A model generated the notes under the pieces. The model had not been told where the DNA came from. It searched no databases and saw only the letters and a program-made list of their open reading frames with translations. A stretch of 64,000 nt of DNA from Forficula auricularia (Eukaryota > Arthropoda > Insecta > Dermaptera > Forficulidae): positions 17,911,079 through 17,975,078 of the forward strand of contig JALMQS010000128.1 of the NCBI GenBank assembly GCA_024734495.1. Reading direction: 5' to 3'. The translations under genes were made by a program, and so were the position numbers. This document shows positions 33,243-43,874 of this stretch, one piece after another; the first letter of the stretch is position 1, and each line of letters opens with the position of its first letter.

Positions 33243-33275
33243 CTTGATGATGGTCAAATCACCCGAAATATATCG
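33243..33275 (+). ncRNA. Hammerhead-like motif (family B), tandem copy 2
   Basis: Duplicate of the motif 384 bp upstream, with one change in the loop ('tcaaatcaccc' instead of 'tctaatcaccc'). Confidence 0.4.
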
Positions 33276-33444
33276 AGATATGTACAACTACATGTTTTAA
33301 CTCTATTTTTATTCATTTTCCTTACTGTGAAATACCACAAACTTAAAACCCAATATAATTTCAAAAAGTATTTTTTTTAATGTATTTTTATTTTATAGGT
33401 TTCAATTTTGAAATTTGAATTTAACTTTAGTTTGGAAACAGAGT

Positions 33445-35335
33445 ATCGATATAAAAAATTCTCTGTATTATTAATGTAATGATGAATCTCGGCAAAATGG
33501 TATAAAAATCGGCTAAGCCGGTCGAAATTTGATTACCTACATGAATCTATCCAGACAGACGGACTGTGAAACAAATAAATAATATTATTTAAAGAGAACA
33601 TGAATGAATCATGGATTAAAAAAAAAGATCGAGCACTTCGCTCGGATCGCAAGAGTTTCAATGGGGCTCTCCTCTTTCTCAGAAGAATGGTATGCTTCTT
33701 CTGATCGAACGGACAATGAATGATGTCCACTACGTGAGTAACACAATCCTCTGACTCATCCTCACTCTGACTATATCAATGATTTGCCATCATATTATTA
33801 TTATTATATAACAAATATTCTGATGGAATTTGTATTTATATGGCCATAATCTTTCTTACTGGTGTCGTCAGAGACAAAGAATGACAGGTAAAGGATAAAT
33901 CGAATTAATTTTATAGATGAATGTTTTGAAGGAATTCCTCGAATATCAGTGTAGAAGTCTAAAAGGAGGAAAAAACAAGCTGAACGGAAAAATGTCACAT
34001 GCAGTTTTTATGATAAGTGATAATTAATTATCAATTGCTTTAAAATTAACAAAACTTTAACAGAAATACACTACAGAAAAAATCAAATGATGGAATTCAA
34101 CTCGATTGGCGTTTAGTTATATTATTATATCCATTAGCCCAGTTTTCTTAGGATTTTCCCAAAGAATCACAAAAGTTAGACAACAGGTATCGTGGTTTGT
34201 TCTAATTATCGTCTCATATTGGTGTAGTATTTTTATTGACTTGCCAATTTCAGTCGTTTTGGATGCATCCATTACCAATGCACTAAATTGGGAATACTTA
34301 AAGGCAGATAATTATAAATTATAAATGACCACTGCTTCGGCAGTTTCCTTTCAATGACTGATGAGCAAAATCTAGTGCGGTACAAAGCTTAATTAACATG
34401 ATGGAATTCCACCCGATTGTAGTGATTATTTTTAATATTATATATAGTACCAGGCTGATCGAGCGTTGGTTGGTAATTTTTTGTTTTAGTTAAAAGCATT
34501 ATATTTTATATTATTTTTAATTTTAAAGTAAAGTAAAGATCGATTTTTATTTGCAGTCAGTCAGAATTAAATAAAATTGAAATAATTTTTTTTTTTTGCT
34601 AACATTTTGACCACCTCCAGCCACTTCAATCCATCGCTGTGGACAAAATTTTGAACTTAATTGGGATTAAAAATATACATAAGTTCAAAACCCTTTTTAA
34701 ATATTTGAATTCACAGTTGATTAATTTTCCACTAATGCCATCTTACATCGATTTGTTCAACTCTATTGTCTGATTAATTATGAAAATTCAAACATTTGAA
34801 TCTGTGATTGAATCCAGCACCATCTGGTAGATTTTATTTAATTTACTTAAGAATAGCTAACCATAAATATGAAAATGAAAAATTCCCCATAACTCGGTTA
34901 ATAATTAACCGATTTGCAAAAATAAGGTGTCATTTTGTTTATAAATAAATTATTAATATTTTATTAAACATAAAGTAATACAATAAAAGTAACGACTAAA
35001 TAAATAATAAAAAATTGACATGGCATGTATTCACTGTAAATTTAAAACTGTAATATAAAAAACCCAAAGATGCAACACCATAAGTCATATTATTAATGTC
35101 AATCCTTTCACAATTTGATTATTCTGCTAGATCAACCACAAAGGAATAGAATCCTTGTTCTCTTTCTTTTTCTTATTTTTCATTTGGGGGGGGGGGGGAT
35201 ATTCACTCCTGTAAAAATAATAACAGATTTTGGGTAAGAAAAGTCACAAATATAATACTTTAAATAATATACTATTATGTTATAAAATAAATAAACTGCA
35301 ACGGATCGTTGCTAAACTTTATCCAAATTCATTTG
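33445..35335. other. Unassigned stretch with repeat fragments
   Basis: Positions 33490-33740 look like a dispersed repeat ('aaatcggctaagccggtcga', 'gacagacggac', 'gcacttcgctcggatcgc'), with a 65-codon incidental minus-strand ORF. 'atgatggaattcaactcgat' (34087) and 'atgatggaattccacccgat' (34400) form a diverged direct repeat. A 13-G run lies at 35186-35198. No gene. Confidence 0.35.
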
Positions 35336-35339
35336 AAAT

Positions 35340-35895
35340 ATTAATATGTTCTAGAGTAAAGTACTTTAAAATATAATTTTACTAAAAACTTTATTAAACC
35401 TTTTTTGTGGGTCCCAAGGTACTTAATTAGGATATTAAATTTCATCAAAATTGGTTAAGTCATTTTCAAGATATTTAGAAAAACTAAAAAAGTACTGAAA
35501 TAAAGTACTAATGTTTGTGGACCGATATGTACCAAAAACTAATCAGCGCTTCATTTTGTTAAAATACTGGTAGGTTTTCAATTTCAATTCATTCGGTGCA
35601 ACGGTGTGGAAACATTCGTTAACGAAAAAAACGATAACACACACAGATACATCCATCCGCACGCACTTCCAAAAAAAATGGCACTTTTTGGCCTCTCGGC
35701 GAGATCCCAGGTAATTTTTGGCAAAACCGTCACGTGCTAAAATTCAATCTCATTGAATACTTCAATTTGTGACCTTAATTGAGTCCATGGGTTCCGTAGT
35801 CTTTACCTGAGGACCCTTTGATTTCGCGCTTGCCGCGAGACCCATTACAATACTTTCTCCCATGCTTCGCATTGGATAAAGTAAAAATATCACCA
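35340..35895 (+). repeat. Three-copy dispersed repeat, copy 2 (longest)
   Basis: Runs from 'aaagtactttaaaat' through 'aatttttggcaaaaccgtca', 'gggttccgtagtctttacct' and 'cgcgcttgccgcgagaccca' to 'ggataaagtaaaaa'. The reverse complement matches 8754-9240, and the second half matches 56698-56932. G+C-richer than its surroundings near the 3' end. No ORF spans it and no end structure is visible. Confidence 0.6.
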
Positions 35896-35899
35896 TAAG

Positions 35900-37240
35900 G
35901 ATCCCAATAGCGGATATTCATTTTAAACTAAATATAATTAACACCCAAGTTATCATAACGACCCTTTAAAACCTTTCAAATCTGTCATCAAAATTATATA
36001 ACATTGAATTTCATATTTATTCGTTTGAATTTTAAATTTAACAAAATGTTTTATGTTTGAATTCGGAAAACGTTCTTGTTATTTATAACTTGATACAAAC
36101 ATAAAATTTCAGGTTTTATTTATTATTTTTAACACTGATCACATTCTTATTTCATATAAAAGTGTGCTTGTTTCTTAAGAATTAATGAACTCTGTTAATA
36201 TGTTATATGTACCTACTATCAAATTTTTCTTTCTAAATAACCAAATGTTTTGGGACTCATGTTGTTTTTGAAGATGAAAATGTTAGTATTGTGCTGGCAA
36301 TATTTCATAATAATAAGTAAATTTATATTTTATTTTGAATATAAATATTTAGAAGTTTTAATTTTATTAGAAACAACATGAAACAAGACTTATATATTAA
36401 TGCCAAGTAGGAATTTATGGGTATAGTTTTACGAATATGGAATCGTTATGCATAGTGCTGCTAAATGACTAAATGACTAAATGATACGAAAGATTTAAGG
36501 ATTGAGACAAAAATGTCTTTAAACATATCTCTCAAAATGTTTTATTTCCGATAAACAGGTTGTTAAAGAACTTATTATAAATTAATTTTTTCCAAAAACC
36601 TGTAATGTAATAAAAAATAGAATTTTTACTTTTTAACTCATTTTAAATTTTAGGGCAAAGGAAAGAGAGAATAAAACTGGGAAAAATAAAGTAAGCTTAG
36701 AAAATGATCTTCAGAAAGAATTAATTCATTTTGGGTTTATCTTCTTATAATAATGTTAACATTCTTAATTAGAGTCAAAATAGAAAGAGAGATTATGTAG
36801 ATTTTACATTATACCTAATTCTTATTTTAATATTCTATATAAGGTAAAATTAATTTTTAATTTCGAAACTATTGTCTTTAATTTATTGCGTTTAATCTTC
36901 CAATTGCTTAAGTTTCATGCTTGCTGACTTGGAGATTAAAGTATTTTCTCATAAGCATCTATAAAATCATAATTTATTGATATTTTAATCAGAAAATGAT
37001 TAAAGCAATAAAATATTATTTTTGTAATTTGTAATAAATTTAAAATAATATTTATATAATTTATCGGTGTCAAAATTTAACATATTACTAAAACATTGCA
37101 CATCTTAGGAAATATAAAACTAATTTACTTCTAATACTGTTTCAAAAGTTTACATTCATAAGCATATGAGCAAATTTTTTTCTTCATTTCTGTATAGATA
37201 TTTATATTTATTATCATTTCCGTCCATAATTTAATTTATA
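35900..37240. other. Unassigned AT-rich stretch
   Basis: Nothing recognised except a short tandem 'ctaaatga' x3 near 36463-36485. Confidence 0.35.
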
Positions 37241-37309
37241 ATTTGAAAGTTTATATTGGGAAAATAAGGACAAGTTTTTATGTGTGACTTTTTTTATTTA
37301 TCCACCAAC

Positions 37310-37337
37310 GTTTCGTCGACTTTGCCGACTTCTTCAG
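37310..37337 (-). ncRNA. Hammerhead-like motif (family D), left arm
   Basis: Minus strand CTGAAGA-A-GTCG-gcaaagt-CGAC-GAAACGTTGG: both core boxes intact, perfect 4-bp stem II, one extra base before the stem. Followed by 'tggataaa'. Confidence 0.55.
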
Positions 37338-37714
37338 GGCTTCAAATAGTCATGTCACACATTCGTCTAAATTTTCTTATTACCTTCGTTACCATTGAAG
37401 GCCATCAGAATACAATTTTCAAAAAATATTTGGCACATTCACAAAAAACACAATTTTTCTCTTCATAATAACAACTTCATCAATACAAAACAGAACAGAA
37501 ATCACATATATACAAAATAAGGCAACCCCGTTCTTCTTATAAAAATAGAATAGAATACTTTTCTTTTTCTTCTCCGTTTTATCCCTATATACAAAAATCT
37601 CCTGTTTTTTGTGAATGTGCCAAATATTTTTGAAAATTGTATTCTGATGGCCTTCAATGGTAACGAAGGTAATAAGAAAATTTAGACGAATGTGGGACAT
37701 GACCATTTGAAGGC

Positions 37715-37742
37715 CTGAAGAAGTCGGCAAAGTCGACGAAAC
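37715..37742 (+). ncRNA. Hammerhead-like motif (family D), right arm
   Basis: Plus-strand twin of the left-arm motif, identical in all core and stem bases: CTGAAGA-A-GTCG-(loop)-CGAC-GAAAC. Confidence 0.55.
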
Positions 37743-38034
37743 GTTGGTGGATAAAAAAAGTCACACATAAAAACTTGTCCCTATTTTTCCAATATAAACT
37801 TTCAAATTAGATATTTATATTTTTGTGTTATATAAAATAATAAAAATTGAGAAATTCTTAGAGATGTATGACTGTAGAATGATCGATTAATTTATGTTAA
37901 TTATATCTTGTTTGTAATGCGTCTCCCTACAAAGGTTTGTGATCCAAATGACGAACTGCAGCCACTCCATTCCTTCGCTGCTGTATATATAAGGCTATAC
38001 TTATACAATTTTGCAAATTTTATTTAATTCTAAC

Positions 38035-38190
38035 GGAGGGATGAACCGCGACCTAATATCGTGTACACCAACTTACACTTTCATTTCCAAGTAGAAGACA
38101 ATAGATGTTATCTAATGAATTCCAAAATAATTCCACATAATTCCAAAGACGGTGTACTTACACCTAATTCCAATCTCGGTTCACCCCTCG
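38035..38190. mobile_element. Intact MITE, 156 bp (empty-site relative of 12591-13942)
   Basis: Ends 'ggagggatgaaccgcgacc' and 'ctcggttcacccctcg' are terminal inverted repeats. An exact 8-bp duplication, attctaac, flanks it (38027-38034 and 38191-38198), in line with a hAT-type insertion. The reverse complement matches the split MITE at 12.6-13.9 kb but with only one copy of cattagat where that one holds a 1.18-kb hAT insertion. Confidence 0.85.
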
Positions 38191-38511
38191 ATTCTAACTG
38201 ATTTAACTGTTTTACGTCTTTAATTTTCTGCAGATTACTAATGACAGCATTTTCGGTAAATTTCTCATTATAATAAATTACCACCATTCAAGAATCAAAC
38301 AGCTTAATATATATCGTTTCGATTTTTTTATTTTGTGCATTTTCATCAAAGTTTTGGGATAATAGACAGTCCAAAATCTCATCAATTATTTCTTTAGGAA
38401 ATGCAAACATTTCGACACCAGAATAACCTGTCTACTCTTCTGTTTTTAAATTATCGCGGTTATCAGAATCTAGTATGGCAGAGAAAAAATTATGTTTGAT
38501 AATGATTTTTT

Positions 38512-38561
38512 AATAGTGGACTAACCCACAAAATTATAATTTTGTGAGTTAGTCCACTATT
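38512..38561. repeat. Near-perfect 50-bp palindrome
   Basis: 'aatagtggactaacccacaa' on the left is the complement of 'ttgtgagttagtccactatt' on the right with one mismatch and almost no spacer ('aattataatt' at the centre). It could form a long cruciform or hairpin. Possibly a very small fold-back element; no target duplication was evident. Confidence 0.7.
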
Positions 38562-38773
38562 ACGCTCATAGCTTCATATATTTCTAAGCCTAAATTTCCA
38601 AAAAAAGTGATAATTTCGGCAAATTTATACTACGATCATCCGCTTGCCAAGAGTACTGACTAATTATAATAGCTTATGAAGTTATTAATTAGTGATGAAT
38701 CAAACTAAGTAGGTTATAATGAAAGGCATTCCATAACTTATTTAACTTATTTAAATTTTATTCAAATTCTGAC

Positions 38774-38803
38774 GTTTCGGAGACTTTTTCTCTCCTTCTT
38801 CAG
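38774..38803 (-). ncRNA. Hammerhead-like motif (family E), left arm
   Basis: Minus strand CTGAAGA-A-GGAGA-gaaaaag-TCTCC-GAAACGTC. Both core boxes and a perfect 5-bp stem II are present, with one extra base before the stem. Confidence 0.55.
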
Positions 38804-38977
38804 GGTATTGAATAGTTATTGATGGGTGAGTATAACTCGGTTCCCATTTGTCTCTCCTTTCAGTGATAGTAACAATATTGTAATATTATTACTACAATAT
38901 TGTAATATTATTACTATCACTGAAAGGAGAGACAAATGGAACCGAGTTATACTCACCCATCAATAATTATTCAATAC

Positions 38978-39004
38978 CTGAAGGAGAGAAAAAGTCTCCG
39001 AAAC
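38978..39004 (+). ncRNA. Hammerhead-like motif (family E), right arm, 3-base deletion
   Basis: CTGAA-GGAGA-(loop)-TCTCC-GAAACGTC. Compared with the left arm, three bases have been lost within CTGAAGAA, so the first core box is broken while the stem and GAAA box remain. Confidence 0.45.
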
Positions 39005-39130
39005 GTCGGAATTTGAATAAAATGTAAATAATTTATAAACTGCCTTTCATTTTAACCTACTTATTTCGCTTACCAGTCTGTCTTTCTAAGAAAATAAATA
39101 AAATTAGATAAATCAACCATTTAAGTGGTT

Positions 39131-39247
39131 TTTAAGGAATTTGGTGTTGGTACTTGGTGAAACATTTTTTAAATTATTTGATAAAAAATATTTGGTAGGT
39201 TTCACATTAATGTGAAAACTACCAAGTATTTTTTATCCAATAATTCA
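39131..39247. repeat. Hairpin plus shared Penelope-like end block
   Basis: 39131-39170 is the complement of the 'aaaatgtttcacc..gaacc..cacc' block seen at 6113-6151 and 47583-47620. Next to it, 39173-39207 and 39210-39247 form a hairpin ('aatatttggtaggtttcaca' facing 'tgtgaaaactaccaagtatt'). This links three loci into one family. Confidence 0.55.
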
Positions 39248-39249
39248 AA

Positions 39250-41480
39250 CATTTCAGATAAAAAAAAAGTAGTTTTATTTAGGATTACAATCCAAAAAAA
39301 TTGCATAAATTCATTTTTGTCAAGAGGGAACACATCAAGTGAATTGTATTTATAAGAAATGAACTTTCATTTAATATAAGTTAATTTCATATTCATTGGT
39401 TCCATGTGTCCCTAGGCTGGGAGCTCAAGAGTCCAAACAAAGGACCACCTACTAAGCGTTTTTGAAACCGGAAACATTCATAAGCAAAGTCTCTAGTAAG
39501 ATCTCGGCTGTTCGGCGCCAGTTCCAATGGAAGCGCCTTCAATTATTCGTTTCCTTCTCATTTTTCTCCCAGATAATCTCCCAGAGTCAATTTGCCCATA
39601 GGAGGAGGACAAATGAGAACTCTTTGGGCTTCTCGCCTCGTAGATTGGGTGATAATCGTTAATTTTGTTTTATCTTTTAGATTAGAACATGGAAGAAGAG
39701 AAGAGGATAAGATTATAAATAATGTAGGTATATGTGTGTATGTTTTTGTAAAAAGACCGCATAGCTAGAAGATATCTGCATTGCAGTTCTAATATTAAAC
39801 AAAGAGAAAAAGTATAAGATAAAATAAAAAAAAGTAAAAAATAAAAAATAAAAAATAAAAAAAAAAAATAGAGTCTGACTATTGATTTGACAATTTCATC
39901 TAATTTAACTTTGAAATAGATCACGGAAAGCTTAAGTTAAACTACTATAGAATAAAATTATTAATAAATTCAGGAAAAATATTGTATTAGAACAAGAGTA
40001 TCAAAGGAGAATAGATGATCCATAAGAAGAGACGAATATTGTTACAGATGAATGAAAGATTTATCATCTTAATATTTTAATACAATTTTTATTGGGCTTA
40101 TTTATATTATTTTATGTAATCTATTAAGAAAATTATTGGGTAGCACTTTTTTAGCTATTTTAATCCAGTACTTTTTACTACTAAAAAAAACTATAAAGAT
40201 TTTGATAATAAAAATAAGTGAGTGATTAGAATATTTTAAGTTTTACCTACATAATTTTTTTTTCTAAAAATTAAAAAAAAAATGAAAGTCCTCCTTCTTT
40301 GTTTAATTTAGTAAATGTTTAATAATTTCAAAATTATTCAAAAACTCAAAAAGATTTTGGTTAAAAATAAAAAATAAGTGAAATCAGGGCTATAAGTCTT
40401 AAAAAAAGTTTGTGTTCCCTAGAAATTTTGTAAAACTAAAACAGGTTAGTAATAATGTATCTAAATTAGTGAAAACCTCTAATTTTATGATTTCATAATT
40501 ATGAGTTAAACTGTTTAGCCTCACAGATTTTTCTAAAAAAAAAAAAAAAAAAAAAAACACTTTTGAACTCAATGAACTAACCTTAAAACGAAAAAATGTG
40601 TAAAATCTTAACTTCGTATTTATTTCACCAAAATCGTATTTCTATTAATACTTACTTCAAGGGTACTATGTACAATAATAAATGAATAAATATATAATAC
40701 TTCATAACATACGAAAAACCGTTCCTATTCATTGTGTAATGAAAATAAATTAATAACTATTATATACCTACTCAAAAAATTAATTTAACTTTCGAATACA
40801 GGTGCAACATTTTGGAACTTAATACCATCAATAATTGTTATAGTTAAATGACAGCCATTACGTACACAGACTCCAATAATTATTGTAATTTTTAAATTTT
40901 AGCAATAATAATTCAGGTTTCATTCACATATTTAGATAAATGGCGTAGATAAAAAAAATAACTTTCTAATAAGACAGCTTAGCTGTAAATAATCGAATCC
41001 ACCCATTATCAGACATTCAATTTGAAAATGGTATATTTGTAAATTTTTTGATAAGCTAGACGAAATTTCTACTTTTAATTATGATTCTATTATCTAATAA
41101 AAAAATTATTTTTATTTGAACAACGTTTTGAGTACAGCCCGGAAATAAGAATTATAAATCTTTGACTGTAAAAATTATTAAGCCATATAAAAAGAAATTT
41201 TTATATCAATGCAAAAAAGGTAGTATTTAAATCTGGGACCACTTTCACAATTCTCAAAAGAATAGAATATGTATTAAGATATAAGTGAAGTTGTTTGTGG
41301 ATTTATTAAAATTAACTAAGATAACATGAATACCATATGCCAAGATAGCTCAGATCTGAGTCCTGAGACTATTGATTTGGCGAGAAGAATGGAAGCGAGG
41401 AAATGTATAAATCAATTAGAGAGAAATCTAAATACTAGGTATATTTAGTGAAATTGGAAAATTTCAGGATACACGAAGTG
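39250..41480. other. Unassigned stretch
   Basis: Positions 39410-39660 are less AT-rich and hold a 66-codon plus-strand ORF without recognisable features. A 20-A run lies near 40538. The rest is AT-rich with no gene or element ends. Confidence 0.3.
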
Positions 41481-41571
41481 TGTTTTTTAGAGGTTCACAA
41501 ATTAAAATTAAAATAAAACAAAGAAAAATATTTTTAATATCAATGAAACTGGCTTTATTTGAAAGATAATT

Positions 41572-41763
41572 TTATGCTATTAATGTTTGGATATGATCGG
41601 TCATGTGGCTGCCGCGTCTGGCGCGTAGATGGCGTAATCTGGATTTCCAATTTTCACACACTTTTCGCAGCCCTATTTTGCAAATAATTCGCCGAATGTT
41701 GTGTTCCAAGTGTTCAATCGCCTCTACTTTATCGGCGTAAAGTGAAGAGAAACCACATGTCAA
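41572..41763 (-). pseudogene. Tc1/mariner transposase C-terminal fragment, left arm
   Basis: Reads 'LYADKVEAIEHLEHNIRRII', then 'KVCENWKSRLRHLRARRGSH' and 'MTDHIQT', ending at a stop. This is the typical C-terminal end of Tc1/mariner-superfamily transposases: the (V/L)YADKP.TIE.LE.NIR..I segment followed by ..V.ENW..R....R..RG.H. None of the DDE catalytic residues is included, so it is a fragment. Confidence 0.7.
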
Positions 41764-41774
41764 GTCACTTGTCT

Positions 41775-41945
41775 ACGCCGATAAACCAGAGACGATTGAA
41801 CACTTGGAACACAACATTGGGTGAATTATTGTCGAAATACGTCCGCAAGTGCTGCGAAAAGTGTGTGAAAATTGGAAATCCAGACTGCGCCATCTACGTG
41901 CGAGGCCGAAATCATATTCAAACATTAATGGCATAAAATTATCTT
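41775..41945 (+). pseudogene. Tc1/mariner transposase C-terminal fragment, right arm
   Basis: Mirror copy of the left arm, with the coding frame broken: the frame giving 'ADKPETIEHLEHNI' shifts before 'KVCENWKSRLRHLRAR'. The 64-codon ORF called across it is in the wrong frame for most of its length. It keeps KPETIEHLE where the left arm has KVEAIEHLE, so the two copies have diverged on their own. Confidence 0.65.
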
Positions 41946-42034
41946 TCCAATAAAAGCAGTTTCATTGATATTAAAAATATTTTTTCTTTGTTTTATTTTA
42001 ATTTAAAGTTGTGAACCTCTAAAAAAATCACCCT

Positions 42035-43632
42035 TTATTATTGTTGGTTCTGAAGCCGACGACTGACTCACAGACAGCATACATACCTCGTAAAATATAT
42101 TTTGTTATAAAAATCCATGCAAATTGTATTCATTACACAAAGAATAATGGAAATATATTGTATTTAAATACCTGAAAGAGTGAATATTTTTTTTCTAAAT
42201 CTAAGTTAAAGCTAATCTGAATTCCTGAGTAAGAAAGAAGATCTCCTTTTTTAGTGTCCTACATATTACCTATTTATTTTTTCTAATAATTTCATGAATC
42301 ACAAGAAACCTGTTTCTCCTTGAGTAAATACTCCTCTTAATCAGATGCCCTGGTAAAGTGTCGTTACATTCCATAATGTCGACTTTGTTTTCGAACTGAA
42401 GCATCGATTCGTGATAAAAAGTGCCTGTGTGCAGAAAAGGCGATAATCCTCCAGGTTGATTTCAGTTGCATTCAATCGCCTTCGGGTTATCGAGAAGTTA
42501 GCAAGCTTTTTTATTTTGGTTATCATCCAGCGAGAACAAAACATTTCAATAAGAATCAATGCTAATTCACTTCAATTTATCAAAATGTCAACAAGGCAAC
42601 ATAACACCTGCTATGTGTAGAATTTCATTTGAAGAAATCGAGAAGCTGAAATCACGTTTTCAACGATAGAAATGCCAGCATAGAATTACAACTGTACATT
42701 TATTTGCCAAAGTAAGAAATAAAAGAAGCAACAATATAAAATAACAATTTAGAAATTAAAAACGTACTACTTCTTTCTAAATTATTTATTTATATTTATA
42801 TTCATTTTTAATCATAACTCGAAGTGAAGAAAATTACTCTAAATTGATTTAAATAATAATTTTATACACCTCACCAGAGTCGGGAGATTCTCATTTTCAC
42901 CCTTTAATGCTCAGAACTGAATCTTGGTTTAATTGCAGATGATTTTCCATAAAGATTCTTGTATTAATTGTTCGGTTGAGAATGGTTCAAGTGGCAACCT
43001 CCAGAAAATTATTCCAATTTTATTTAAGAGAAACATTTTGTGATTGTGATTGTGATGACCCAGGTGGACCTCACTCTTCACATTTCTGGAATGTTCGAAA
43101 AAGAGAAGTAATAGACGAATTAGGGCTCTCTAACTATTGAGAGGGTTCAATTTCCATTTGGCCATGCATTGGATGAGTGAGAGATGAATGTATGTGTTTT
43201 CTATATTTTTCCGAAAGACTTTTAAGTTTTTCATCGGAAACCGATAGTACAAAACATATGCTCTGATGCTGGAACAGGAAAGAATCTTGAGAAGGCTGGC
43301 TGGTAGCACTATGTATTTTTGATAGGGTTTATTTTTTTACTGTGCAAGGGCTATGTTTTTAATGATAGGGTTTCTTTTTTTAGCAGGCAATGACACTTTT
43401 TTAAATTTTTAAAAAAATCAGGAAGACTATCGATTTCCCACTGTAACTTGAAAATATTTAAATATTTTAAAACTCTCCTATTCGTTGCCGTATTTCGTTG
43501 CGTAACAGAAAAAAAATAAATACTAAACTACATAGTTAGGTTAATTTGTGGATTAATATTTTTCCAACGCTCTAAAGAATGAATGGCATTTACTCACAAA
43601 ATAAAAGTCTGAATAATTAAGACTAAAAAGTA
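42035..43632. other. Unassigned stretch
   Basis: Positions 42330-42550 are less AT-rich and carry a 72-codon minus-strand ORF without recognisable domain. Nothing else is recognised. Confidence 0.3.
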
Positions 43633-43637
43633 AAAAA

Positions 43638-43868
43638 ACTAAAAAACACGCTTTTGTCAGTAATCCACTAAAAAGTACAAAATAATGTAATAAACCTTTT
43701 TATGTTCAATAACTAAGTCAAAAAGCGTGGGCTACTTTGCCGAAATTAATTAAAAGTACATGCTTCTGCACCCCACAGTTTTTGACTTAGTTATTGAACA
43801 TAAAAAAGTTTATTACATTATTTTGTACTTTTTAGTGCATTACTGACAAAAGCGAGTTTTTTAGATTT
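43638..43868. mobile_element. Fold-back element, ~95-bp arms
   Basis: Left arm 43638-43731 ('cgcttttgtcagtaatccac', 'aaaataatgtaataaacc', 'aactaagtcaaaaa') mirrors right arm 43771-43868. The 40-bp spacer is unrelated. A diverged relative of the inner arm lies at 60225-60270 ('aaaataatgtaatacttaat', 'caaaaagtgtggagc'). No ORF, no sure target duplication. Confidence 0.7.
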
Positions 43869-43874
43869 TTTAAA

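Larger units (their letters stand above)
32676..33440. repeat. 384-bp tandem duplication including a hAT end
   Basis: The segment starting near 32676 (end of the hAT element plus about 255 bp of flank) is repeated from about 33060 to 33440 with a 384-bp offset ('gctaggccgcatgcagtcca' at 32761 and 33145). Both copies include a hammerhead-like motif. Few differences separate them, so the duplication is later than the hAT insertion. Confidence 0.85.
37241..37808. mobile_element. Long inverted repeat with paired hammerhead-like motifs, family D
   Basis: Arms 37241-37450 and 37602-37808 are almost identical inverted copies of about 205 bp, with about 150 bp of unrelated spacer. Each arm carries a hammerhead-like motif (minus strand in the left arm, plus strand in the right). 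Penelope-like elements are known to end in repeats that may be inverted and that carry hammerhead motifs, so this may be two terminal repeats with the coding part lost. The matching ORFs on the two strands (62 and 103 codons) arise from the arms. Confidence 0.75.
38709..39062. mobile_element. Long inverted repeat with paired hammerhead-like motifs, family E
   Basis: Arms of about 170 bp (38709-38880s and 38890s-39062) meet at an almost spacer-free centre ('caatattgtaatattattac' on both sides). Both arms have a hammerhead-like motif pointing outward from the centre, and the outer sequence 'aggttataatgaaaggca' is mirrored. Same layout as family D at 37.2-37.8 kb but with a different sequence. 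No coding part. Confidence 0.75.
41485..42030. mobile_element. Tc1/mariner-derived fold-back of two 3' ends
   Basis: Arms of about 270 bp (41485-41760 and 41768-42030) are inverted copies bounded by 'ttagaggttcacaa' and its complement 'gttgtgaacctctaa'. Each arm contains the last ~60 codons of a Tc1/mariner-superfamily transposase and its 3' untranslated part, pointing outward. The catalytic part is absent, so this is a palindromic deletion derivative that could still carry matching ends. Confidence 0.75.

Noticed and set aside
37280..37730. ORFs of 62 and 103 codons sharing the same peptide
   Set aside because: The shared peptide (PTSSGLQ.VMSHIRLNF) arises because both lie in the arms of one inverted repeat; no known protein.
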